A stretch of DNA of 18,666 nt from Flavobacteriaceae bacterium (GTDB lineage Bacteria; Bacteroidota; Bacteroidia; Flavobacteriales; Flavobacteriaceae). A program made the position numbers and the translations under genes. The stretch lies in NCBI GenBank assembly GCA_947377425.1, contig CANCFZ010000023.1, positions 1 to 18,666 of the forward strand. The letters run 5' to 3'. This document shows, one piece after another, positions 6,973 to 14,264 of this stretch. How positions within the stretch are numbered: the first letter of the stretch is position 1; every line of letters begins with the position of its first letter. Under the pieces are notes generated by a model, which saw only the letters and a list, made by a program, of their open reading frames with translations, searched no databases and had not been told where the DNA came from.

Positions 6973-8676
6973 TTATTCTTTAATTATTTTTTTAGTAGCA
7001 ATTCCTTTATCAGAAACTATTTTTAAAGTGTAAACACCTTGAGCTAAATCAGAAACAGATATTTGAGCTTCAGCTACATCAGATACTTTTACATTTTTAA
7101 CAACTCTACCATTTAAGTCAGTAATTTCAATAGCTGAAATTAAAGCATCTGTAGTATTAGTTACATTAATAACATTTTTAGTTGGATTAGGATAAGTAGC
7201 AAATTTTGACTCTAATACTTCATTGTTAGCTAAAACTTGAGAAACTGTAAAGTTATCAATAATTAATGCCTCTTGACCAGAAGGTGTTGCAGCCGCAGCT
7301 GCATTAGCAGCAGTAGTATTTAAAATACTAAAGTAATAAACTCCAGTTGTAGCTGGTGTAAATTGATATGATTTTAATGCAAAACTAGTATTAGCAGCAC
7401 CAGTTACAGTTGCTAAAATATTTGTTTGAGTCCAAGGAGTTTGTTCTGTACCATAAGCTAAAGTATAATCAGATGTAGTAATTGATGGCGCAGCCGACGT
7501 AGTACTTGCTGTAGAAAGATAAATCTTATCATAGTAAGTTACAGTAACAGATGAACCTGCAACTAAATTAACTCCTCTTGAATACATTATAGCAGCTGAA
7601 GTAGCAGTAGCGTTAGCTAAAGATACAGCAGAATATAAACCATTTTGAACTAAAGTACTTCCTGTCCCACCAAAATTGATAAACCAATCAGAACCATTAG
7701 TTTCAGGATCAGCAACCCATCCAATATTTGGGTAATCATCAACTTCAAAACTTGTATTATAATTAGGATTTGCAGGAATAAAAGTAGTATGAAATGATCC
7801 TCCATAAGCATTCGCACTTAATCCTGTAAAACCTCCACAATCACTTTTGGCATAAACTTCATATGCAGTACTATTAGGTAAACCACTTAAAACATAAGGA
7901 GAAGTTACTCCACTTACTGTTGTTCCAGCTGCTGTTCCTGGCGTAAAATCATAAGCGCCATACTCAAGATTAACAGGGTTAGAAGAGCTAAAAGTAATAT
8001 TAGCAGATGTCAAAGTTGAAGATGGCACAGTAACATTTAATGGTTTTGCACAAGCTACAACTTTACCTAATCTAGTTTCTGGTCTGTAAGATGATGCAGT
8101 TAATGCTGTGGGTACCGCAGTTGTACTTCTAGCACCATTGATTACTAAAGTTGAATTAAAATTACACAAAGCGACATTTTGAACTGTAGCTATTGTTCCT
8201 GCCGCATTTTGATAATCGGTAGCAATATAAATACCTCCACCAGTATATGTGAAAGCTGTTCCTCCTGAAAATGGAAAATCAACTGTTCCAATTGCAGCAG
8301 GTATAGTAATAGTAGAATTACTTGCTAAAGTCATTCCTGAAATAGCAGTTGTCCATGTTAAACTTTTAGTATTTGTAGTATTTGCTGTGTTTAACAAATA
8401 AACTTTAAAAGTACCTGAAGCAACAACATCTGAAGCTGTAGCATAATTAAATCCAATAGAATTTACAACATCACCAGTAACAAATCCAGCAGCAGCCATT
8501 TCAGTTGCAGTTATTAACCATACACTTCTGTCGTATCTGTCAGCCGCTTGAGGAGCACGAGCATTCCCAGATGTACCTCCATTGTTAGGTAAAGCTGTAT
8601 AAAAATCTGTTTGAGCATTAACACTAGAGCATAAAGCTAAAAGTGAAAACATTAAAAATAAAGTAGTTTTTTTCAT
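6973..8676 (-). CDS. Secreted protein with FN3-like domain and type IX secretion (type A) sorting domain
   Basis: This is a 567-residue extracellular or cell-surface protein. Residues 1-21 are a Sec signal peptide (MKKTTLFLMFSLLALCSSVNA). Residues 22-205 form a beta-rich, Thr/Ala/Ser-rich N-terminal domain. About 209-297 resemble a fibronectin type III domain (CAKPLNVTV through YVLSGLPNSTAYEVYAKSDCGG). About 305-480 look like a jelly-roll domain starting NTSFEVDDYPNIGWVADPE and ending EALIIDNFTVSQ. Residues 491-567 are a type A C-terminal sorting domain: YPNPTKNVINV, then ITDLNGRVVKN, then LAQGVYTLKIVSDKG and the basic end TKKIIKE. Such a tail directs export by the gliding-linked type IX system and is then removed. 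No enzyme motif is seen; adhesion or glycan binding is a guess. Start chosen at the ATG at 8676, which begins the signal peptide. Confidence 0.9.
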   Translation of the reverse strand: MKKTTLFLMFSLLALCSSVNAQTDFYTALPNNGGTSGNARAPQAADRYDRSVWLITATEMAAAGFVTGDVVNSIGFNYATASDVVASGTFKVYLLNTANTTNTKSLTWTTAISGMTLASNSTITIPAAIGTVDFPFSGGTAFTYTGGGIYIATDYQNAAGTIATVQNVALCNFNSTLVINGARSTTAVPTALTASSYRPETRLGKVVACAKPLNVTVPSSTLTSANITFSSSNPVNLEYGAYDFTPGTAAGTTVSGVTSPYVLSGLPNSTAYEVYAKSDCGGFTGLSANAYGGSFHTTFIPANPNYNTSFEVDDYPNIGWVADPETNGSDWFINFGGTGSTLVQNGLYSAVSLANATATSAAIMYSRGVNLVAGSSVTVTYYDKIYLSTASTTSAAPSITTSDYTLAYGTEQTPWTQTNILATVTGAANTSFALKSYQFTPATTGVYYFSILNTTAANAAAAATPSGQEALIIDNFTVSQVLANNEVLESKFATYPNPTKNVINVTNTTDALISAIEITDLNGRVVKNVKVSDVAEAQISVSDLAQGVYTLKIVSDKGIATKKIIKE

Positions 8677-8706
8677 AAAATAATAATTATAGTTTTTTTT
8701 CGAGAC

Positions 8707-8714
8707 CAAATATA
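8707..8714 (-). promoter_or_regulatory. -7 promoter element of the T9SS cargo gene
   Basis: The minus strand reads TATATTTG, an exact match to TAnnTTTG. A TTTG box lies upstream (8733-8730) but with a short 15-base spacer. The leader to the ATG at 8676 would be about 24 bases. The TTG ending the element is in frame with the gene but would precede the transcript start. Confidence 0.5.
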
Positions 8715-8742
8715 TGAATTTTTTAAATTCAAAAAAAAATAT

Positions 8743-9999
8743 TTAACTTTCTTTTTCCCAATTACCTACTACAGAAGTTGCTAAGGCATTTCCTAAAACA
8801 TTTGTAGCACTGCGAAACATGTCACAAAAATGATCAATTGGTAATATTAATGCTATTCCCTCAATTGGAATTTTAAACATTCCACAAGTTGCAGCAACAA
8901 CTACTAAACTTGCTCTTGGTACACCTGCAATTCCTTTGCTAGTAAGCATTAAGACTAATAACATGGTCATTTGAGTACCTAAATCTAAATGAACCCCATA
9001 GACTTGTGCAATAAAAATACTTGCGAAAGTCATGTACATCATACTACCGTCTAAATTGAAAGAATATCCCAATGGCAACATAAAAGAAACTATTTTATCT
9101 TTTACTCCAAAACGTTCTAATTCTTCTGTTAATTTTGGAAAAACGGCTTCACTACTTGTAGTTCCAAATGCAATTACCAATGGACTTACTATTCTTTTTA
9201 GTAGTAATGACATCTTATTTTTAAGAAAAATATATCCAACTAACAACAAGAATATCCATAAAGAACCTATTCCAACTAAAAAAGAACTAAAGAATTTAGC
9301 ATAAGTAACCAATAAATCATTCACATCTTTAATAGCAAAAACTCCTGCTATTGCTCCAAAAACACCAATTGGAGCAAATTTCATCACATAATTTACCATC
9401 TTTAAGACAATGTGTGATATTTTATCAAGTGCATTTACAACTGATTTAGCATTAGATCCGATTGAAGCTGCTGCCAATCCAAAAAATATTGAAAAGATGA
9501 CTATTTGCAATATTTCATTTCCAGACATTGCTTCAACTATGCTTTTAGGAATGATATGCTCAACAAAATTTTGAGCCGAAAATCCATCCGTTTTTTCAGT
9601 TACCTCTGATGCCGTTGTTAAATCAACTTTTCCAAGTTTTAATCCAACTCCTGGTTGCAAAGTGTTTACCCAAAACATTCCTATCAATAAAGAAACAAAC
9701 GAAGCAGAAAAAAACCATCCCAATGCCTTTCCTCCTATTCTTCCAACAGCTTTTATATCACCAAGTTTAGCAATCCCGACAACGAGCGTGGCAAATACTA
9801 ATGGTGAAATAATCATTTGAACCAATCGAATAAATATGGTTGCTAGTATTTTGATTTTATCACTAAAATTTTTAGCATCATCTTCATTATAATATTTGTG
9901 TACAAAAATTCCTAATAATGCTCCAAAAACCATCGCAATGAGAATTTGAAAAGTAAGATTACTAAAAATTGATTTTTTTGTGGTTTCGATTGTATTCAT
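8743..9999 (-). CDS. Dicarboxylate/amino acid:cation symporter (DAACS family)
   Basis: This is a 418-residue inner-membrane carrier of the GltP/DctA family, which imports glutamate, aspartate or C4-dicarboxylates with protons or sodium. Membrane segments start at about residue 13 (LTFQILIAMVFGALLGIFV). The serine-rich hairpin loop is AFGTTSSEAVFP (277-288). NLDGSMMYM (315-323) is the conserved NxDG region. Hairpin 2 is SKGIAGVPRAS (354-364), and the binding helix is PIDHFCDMFRSATN (387-400). Asp393, Arg396 and Asn400 line up with the ligand-binding residues of GltPh. An arginine at this place usually favours acidic amino acids or dicarboxylates. Its start lies 3 bases after the stop of aroC, so the two are probably co-transcribed. 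Exact substrate unknown. Confidence 0.93.
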   Translation of the reverse strand: MNTIETTKKSIFSNLTFQILIAMVFGALLGIFVHKYYNEDDAKNFSDKIKILATIFIRLVQMIISPLVFATLVVGIAKLGDIKAVGRIGGKALGWFFSASFVSLLIGMFWVNTLQPGVGLKLGKVDLTTASEVTEKTDGFSAQNFVEHIIPKSIVEAMSGNEILQIVIFSIFFGLAAASIGSNAKSVVNALDKISHIVLKMVNYVMKFAPIGVFGAIAGVFAIKDVNDLLVTYAKFFSSFLVGIGSLWIFLLLVGYIFLKNKMSLLLKRIVSPLVIAFGTTSSEAVFPKLTEELERFGVKDKIVSFMLPLGYSFNLDGSMMYMTFASIFIAQVYGVHLDLGTQMTMLLVLMLTSKGIAGVPRASLVVVAATCGMFKIPIEGIALILPIDHFCDMFRSATNVLGNALATSVVGNWEKES

Positions 10000-10002
10000 T
10001 TA

Positions 10003-11064
10003 TTATTTATAAATTTTATTAATTAAATAAAAGTCTGCTAAAACAATTGCCGTCATAGCCTCAACAATAGGCACAGCTCTTGGAACGACACAAGGATCAT
10101 GTCTTCCTTTTCCTTGTTGTTCTATAATTTCGTTTTGATTGGTTAGCACTTCTTGTTTTTGAATTAAAGTCGCAACTGGTTTGAAGGCTACACGAAAATA
10201 AATATCCATTCCGTTAGAAATTCCGCCCTGAATTCCACCAGATAAATTAGATTTTGTTGTGCCATCTTCATTATATAAATCATTGTGTTCACTACCTTTC
10301 ATCATTGCTCCACAAAATCCACTTCCGAATTCAAATCCTTTTACAGCATTAATTGACAACATTGCTTTACCTAATTCGGCATGAAGTTTATCAAAAACAG
10401 GCTCGCCAAGTCCGATTGGAACATTTTGAATAACACATGTTATAGTTCCGCCAATGGTATCACCTTGTTTTTTAATTTCTTTGATGTAGGTTTCCATTTT
10501 CTCAGCTGTTGCAACATCTGGACAACGAACTGCGTTACTTTCAGTTTTTGAAAAATCTAAGTCTTGATATGGTTTGTCAATAAATATATTTCCAACAGAC
10601 GAAACAAAAGCGTTGATTTTTATATTCTTAATTACTTGTTTGGCAATTGCTCCTGCAACTACTCTACTTGCTGTTTCTCTTGCAGAGCTTCTTCCACCAC
10701 CGCGATAATCTCTAATTCCGTATTTTTTTTCATACACGTAATCGGCATGACTTGGACGATAAGTATCTTTAATATGTGAATAATCATCCGATTTTTGATT
10801 CGTATTTGGAATTATAAATCCAATTGGAGTTCCTGTAGTTTTTCCTTCAAAAATACCTGAAAGAAACTGTATTTCATCTTCTTCTTTTCTTTGAGTAACA
10901 ATTGAGGATTGACCAGGCTTACGGCGTTGCATTTCAGTTTGAATGACATCAAAATCTAATTCAATTCCTGCAGGACATCCATCAATTATTCCACCGAGAG
11001 CTTCACCATGAGATTCACCAAAAGTGGTTATTTTAAAAAGAGTTCCATAACTATTACCAGCCAT
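10003..11064 (-). CDS. aroC: Chorismate synthase
   Basis: This 353-residue enzyme carries out the last step of the shikimate pathway: it turns EPSP into chorismate using reduced FMN, in the cytoplasm. Diagnostic segments are MAGNSYGTLFKITTFGESHG at the N-terminus (His19 of the signature), RRKPGQSSIVTQRKEEDE, RPSHADYVYEKKYGIRDYRG, GGRSSARETASRVVAGA and the late GRHDPCVVPRAVPIVEAM. Length is normal. The TTG at 11082 adds six residues, but it lies in the -7 promoter element, so the ATG at 11064 is the start. No other aromatic amino-acid gene is present; the downstream partner is a DAACS symporter. Confidence 0.97.
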   Translation of the reverse strand: MAGNSYGTLFKITTFGESHGEALGGIIDGCPAGIELDFDVIQTEMQRRKPGQSSIVTQRKEEDEIQFLSGIFEGKTTGTPIGFIIPNTNQKSDDYSHIKDTYRPSHADYVYEKKYGIRDYRGGGRSSARETASRVVAGAIAKQVIKNIKINAFVSSVGNIFIDKPYQDLDFSKTESNAVRCPDVATAEKMETYIKEIKKQGDTIGGTITCVIQNVPIGLGEPVFDKLHAELGKAMLSINAVKGFEFGSGFCGAMMKGSEHNDLYNEDGTTKSNLSGGIQGGISNGMDIYFRVAFKPVATLIQKQEVLTNQNEIIEQQGKGRHDPCVVPRAVPIVEAMTAIVLADFYLINKIYK

Positions 11065-11079
11065 ATATTTTGTTTTCAA

Positions 11080-11087
11080 CAAAAATA
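11080..11087 (-). promoter_or_regulatory. -7 promoter element of aroC
   Basis: The minus strand reads TATTTTTG, an exact TAnnTTTG match, about 15 bases before the aroC ATG. The leader would be under 10 bases. No TTG box is seen upstream at normal spacing, so this call is weaker than the dnaN promoter. Confidence 0.35.
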
Positions 11088-11182
11088 GGATTTTTAAAGT
11101 TTAAAGATATATTAAGAATGATTTTTTTTAATACAAAAAACTTTTGCTACATTAGCACTCAAACTAATAACTAAAAATTAAT

Positions 11183-11983
11183 ATGAAAATTAAATTTATT
11201 TGTGCATCTCTTTTTATAATAATTCTCTTCACCTCATGTTCTCATAGCAATGATGATTTAGGTATTGATAACAGCCCTGCAACAACTTTTTTACCATTAA
11301 ATAATGGGAATTATTGGGTTTATAATGTTGATAATGCTGGAACTATAAATAGAGATTCTTTGTATGTTGCTCATGACACTATAATTAACACTATTATTTA
11401 TAAAAAAATGAAGACATTAATTACTCCATCCGGGTTTTTCTCTTCTACCTTGAAAGATAATGGTGTAAAAATTGACGGAAGTAAATTAGAAATGACAGGT
11501 AACTTTAGTGTGAATTTTGGATTGACATCTCCAATTAGTTTAGCATTAACTGATTTTGTTTTTTTTAAAGAAAATGCGTCGGTAAATGATGTTTTAAGTA
11601 CGTCTTCTGGAACTATAAATCAAACGGTTCAAACTTACCCATTAACCATTGATTACACATTAAAAACTGTTTGTGATGGAAGTTTAGCAACTTATGTGTC
11701 TCCAAATGGAAATTCTTATACCGATGTTAAGAAAACTAAAGTGATTATGAATATGAAAATTACAACTACTCAAACAATATCAGGAATAACAATTCCAATT
11801 ACAATAATGGCAGCTCAAGATGTAGTTACATCAACTCAATATTATGCCAAAAATATTGGTATGTTTTATACAAATACATTGATAAATTATCAATTAAATT
11901 CTATACCTGGTGTTACGCTTCCTATTCCTTCATCAGGAAGTCAAACTCAATCAGAATTTTTATCAGCATATCATTTGAATTAA
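11183..11983 (+). CDS. Lipoprotein of unknown function
   Basis: This is a 266-residue protein with a lipoprotein signal peptide: MKIK, a hydrophobic core, and the lipobox FTSC with the modified cysteine at residue 19. It is followed by the short acidic linker SHSNDDLG. The mature part begins with TTFLPLNNGNYWVYNVDNAG, a pattern seen at the start of many Bacteroidota surface lipoproteins, and is beta-rich and Thr/Ile-rich throughout. No catalytic motif or named domain is recognised. It is divergent from aroC and lies 110 bases upstream of the beta-barrel gene on the same strand. Confidence 0.8.
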   Translation: MKIKFICASLFIIILFTSCSHSNDDLGIDNSPATTFLPLNNGNYWVYNVDNAGTINRDSLYVAHDTIINTIIYKKMKTLITPSGFFSSTLKDNGVKIDGSKLEMTGNFSVNFGLTSPISLALTDFVFFKENASVNDVLSTSSGTINQTVQTYPLTIDYTLKTVCDGSLATYVSPNGNSYTDVKKTKVIMNMKITTTQTISGITIPITIMAAQDVVTSTQYYAKNIGMFYTNTLINYQLNSIPGVTLPIPSSGSQTQSEFLSAYHLN

Positions 11984-12093
11984 TTTTTATATTAAAAAAA
12001 ACAATAATTATGTAATTTATAAGTTTAATTGTATAACAAATGCATTGTAGTATTTGTTGAAATTTGCATAAACCAATTTAATATAAAAAACTT

Positions 12094-12588
12094 ATGAAGA
12101 AAGTAATTTTAACCGTTTTCATGCTAATTGGATTAGCAGTAAGCACACAAGCTCAAGACATTTCTAAAAACGCACTAGGTTTGCGCTTAGGAGATAATGA
12201 TGGATTTGGAGCAGAAGTTTCATACCAAAGAGGGTTGTCTAAAAATAATAGATTAGAATTTGATTTGGGATGGCGTAATAATAATTATGTAAATGCCTTT
12301 AAACTAGGTGGTTTGTATCAATGGTTATGGGAAATTGATAATGGATTTAATTGGTATGCAGGTTTAGGTGCTGGTGTTGGAAGTTGGAGCTATAATCAAT
12401 CTGGAATTTCCAATAGTGGTACATTTTTATTTGGAGCCGGAGATATTGGTGTGGAATATAATTTTAAAGAAGTGCCAATTCAATTATCATTAGATTTAAG
12501 ACCTGAGTTATATATCAACTCAAATGGTTATAGAGATAATAATTTTGGTCCTGATTTAGGTTTAGGAATTAGATATAAATTTGATTAA
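12094..12588 (+). CDS. Small outer-membrane beta-barrel protein
   Basis: This is a 164-residue protein with a cleavable signal peptide ending at about residue 20 (AVSTQAQD). The mature part of about 144 residues shows alternating hydrophobic/polar strands rich in Gly, Tyr and Trp: LGLRLGDNDGFGAEVSYQ, NRLEFDLGWRNN, GFNWYAGLGAGVGSWSY, GDIGVEYNF, IQLSLDLRPELYI and the last strand LGLGIRYKFD. This size and pattern suit an eight-stranded porin-like or OmpW/OmpX-type barrel in the outer membrane. Whether it is a channel, an adhesin or a structural protein cannot be told. The terminator at 12593-12630 follows the stop by 4 bases. Confidence 0.85.
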   Translation: MKKVILTVFMLIGLAVSTQAQDISKNALGLRLGDNDGFGAEVSYQRGLSKNNRLEFDLGWRNNNYVNAFKLGGLYQWLWEIDNGFNWYAGLGAGVGSWSYNQSGISNSGTFLFGAGDIGVEYNFKEVPIQLSLDLRPELYINSNGYRDNNFGPDLGLGIRYKFD

Positions 12589-12592
12589 ATGA

Positions 12593-12630
12593 AAAATGCC
12601 TCAAATAGTTTATGACTTTTGGGGCATTTT
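12593..12630. terminator. Terminator between the beta-barrel gene and the bshA array
   Basis: A 13-pair stem (12593-12605 with 12618-12630, one T-G wobble) encloses a 12-base loop. The stem contains tgcc and ggca and is flanked by A and T runs on both sides. It separates convergent transcripts: the beta-barrel gene (+) and the last gene of the bshA array (-). Confidence 0.85.
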
Positions 12631-12644
12631 AATTTTTGAAACTT

Positions 12645-13067
12645 TTATTTTATCTCAATAGGTTTCTTTGACTTGATTTTAATAACATAACACGGTTTAG
12701 TAACCACTTGAGCTAAATTACCTTTAGGCTCAATCTCTTTTAAAGTAACAATTATTTTATCATCAAGTTCTTCTACTTTTTGAACTTTTAAAGAATAGCC
12801 AGCAGTTTTTTTCTCACCCATATTTACCAAAATAAAATTACAGGTTTTAATATCATCTTTCTTAACATATGGTTTTATAATATCATCAGTTAAAAGAATA
12901 TTGAATTCAGCTTCTTCGGAAATAATTTCATAAAATTGAAACGAAGCTCCTCCATAATCACTTCCAGTTAGTACATCATATTTAACTCCAGAAATTAATG
13001 GTGGTTTAGTTGATGAACATGAAAATAAAACAAAAACTAATGATACAATCGCTATTCTTTTAATCAT
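12645..13067 (-). CDS. Lipoprotein with a PrcB-like C-terminal domain
   Basis: This is a 140-residue lipoprotein with signal peptide MIKR, a hydrophobic core and the lipobox LFSC (Cys17), so it is probably anchored in a membrane facing the periplasm. The C-terminal half matches the pattern I associate with the PrcB C-terminal domain: MGEKKTAGYSLKVQKVEE (83-100), the strand IIVTLKEIEP, and VVTKPCYVIKIK (121-132). In the usual domain the first motif is GxKPTGGY; here it is GEKKTAGY. PrcB itself is a non-catalytic partner of a spirochaete surface protease, so the family does not imply enzyme activity. It starts 4 bases after the stop of bshA and is the last gene of the array. The domain call is from memory of the pattern and moderately sure. 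Confidence 0.7.
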   Translation of the reverse strand: MIKRIAIVSLVFVLFSCSSTKPPLISGVKYDVLTGSDYGGASFQFYEIISEEAEFNILLTDDIIKPYVKKDDIKTCNFILVNMGEKKTAGYSLKVQKVEELDDKIIVTLKEIEPKGNLAQVVTKPCYVIKIKSKKPIEIK

Positions 13068-13071
13068 AATT

Positions 13072-14214
13072 TTAAATTGTTTGTTTAGAATGACTTATGG
13101 CTTCATGATATAATGTTTCATACAAGGGTAAAATATTTTTTATATCAAATTGTTTTGCAATCGATAAAGCATTTTCTTTAAACGTTTTTAATGTTTGATT
13201 ATTGCTTAAAATTGTAATTGCATTTTCAGCCATTTCATCAACATTGCCTACATTACTTAAAAACCCAGAAATTCCATCAAAATTTACTTCGGGTAAACCA
13301 CCAGAATTGCTTGATATAACTGGAACACTCCAAGCCATTGCTTCTAAAGCTGCTAAACCGAAACTTTCTGTTTCTGAAGGAAGTAAAAATAAATCTGAAT
13401 ACGATAAAATACTATCAATTTCATTGCTATTTCCGAAGAAAATAACTTTATCTTGAATTCCTAATTCTTGACACAAACGTTCGGCTTTTTCCTTTTCTGG
13501 ACCATCACCAACCATCATTAATTTAGCAGGAATAGATTGTTGAATTTTATAAAAAATCTTAACCACATCAGGAATTTTCTTTACTTTTCTAAAATTACTA
13601 ATGTGAGTTACAATTCGTTCGTCAGGTTTTGCCATTACTGAACGTTGGCAAGAAATTAATGGTTCGTTTCTTTGTTTGCCTAATTCTATGAAATTTGGAA
13701 TAACATGAATTTCGTTTTTGATATTGAATAATTTATAAGTGTCTTCTTTCAAACTTTGAGATACCGAAGTAACAACATCCGATTTATTGATACTAAAACT
13801 AACTGCCGTTTTATAATTTGGGTGATTTCCAACAAGTGTAATATCGGTTCCGTGAAGCGTTGTTACCATTGGAATAATAATTCCTTCATCTTTCAACATT
13901 TGTTTAGCCATATAACCCGCATAGGCATGAGGAATGGCATAATGCACATGAAGTAACTCGATTTTATACAATTTTATAATATCAACCAATTTGCTTGAAA
14001 GAGCCAATTCATAAGGCTGATAATGAAACAATGGATATTCTGGAACATTTACCTCATGGTAGTGTACATTAGAGTTTAAAAGCGCTAATCGAACTGGTTG
14101 TCTGTAGGTTATAAAATGAATTTCGTGTCCTCGATGGGCTAATTCTAGTCCCAACTCGGTTGCTACTACTCCACTTCCTCCAAAGGTTGGATAACATACT
14201 ATTGCTATTTTCAT
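13072..14214 (-). CDS. bshA: N-acetyl-alpha-D-glucosaminyl L-malate synthase (bacillithiol synthesis)
   Basis: This 380-residue GT4 glycosyltransferase joins UDP-GlcNAc and L-malate, the first step in making bacillithiol, a low-molecular-weight thiol. It follows the known BshA pattern closely: CYPTFGGSGVVATELG (7-22), RGHEIHFITYRQPVRL, LLHVHYAIPHAYAGYMAKQM, TTLHGTDITLVGNHP (118-132), THISNFRKVKK (203-213), MMVGDGPEKEKA and SETESFGLAALEAMAW. The last has the nucleotide-sugar Glu283-x7-Glu291 pair of GT4 enzymes. The malate-type N-terminal region separates it from generic GT4 enzymes. bshB and bshC are not in the window. It lies 50 bases after the GH3 gene and 4 bases before the PrcB-like gene on the same strand. 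Confidence 0.94.
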   Translation of the reverse strand: MKIAIVCYPTFGGSGVVATELGLELAHRGHEIHFITYRQPVRLALLNSNVHYHEVNVPEYPLFHYQPYELALSSKLVDIIKLYKIELLHVHYAIPHAYAGYMAKQMLKDEGIIIPMVTTLHGTDITLVGNHPNYKTAVSFSINKSDVVTSVSQSLKEDTYKLFNIKNEIHVIPNFIELGKQRNEPLISCQRSVMAKPDERIVTHISNFRKVKKIPDVVKIFYKIQQSIPAKLMMVGDGPEKEKAERLCQELGIQDKVIFFGNSNEIDSILSYSDLFLLPSETESFGLAALEAMAWSVPVISSNSGGLPEVNFDGISGFLSNVGNVDEMAENAITILSNNQTLKTFKENALSIAKQFDIKNILPLYETLYHEAISHSKQTI

Positions 14215-14224
14215 TGCTGTTTTT

Positions 14225-14250
14225 TAGAAGTACGAAGTTAATGACTTCTA
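14225..14250 (-). repeat. Inverted repeat in the GH3-bshA gap
   Basis: A 7-bp perfect inverted repeat (tagaagt 14225-14231, acttcta 14244-14250) has a 12-base spacer. An alternative inner pairing (gaagt taatg acttc) uses part of the same bases. No T-run follows on the minus strand, so it is not an obvious terminator; it may act in mRNA processing or stability. Confidence 0.45.
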
Positions 14251-14264
14251 TCAACAATAAAAAA

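Noticed and set aside
6827..7033. A plus-strand frame of 68 codons after nth
   Set aside because: It reads through the terminator hairpin at 6877-6912 and into the antisense of the T9SS gene; the product is low-complexity.
8715..8733. AT-rich inverted repeat gaattttttaaattc near the T9SS promoter as an operator
   Set aside because: Made only of A/T runs with a five-base arm; expected by chance in such AT-rich DNA.
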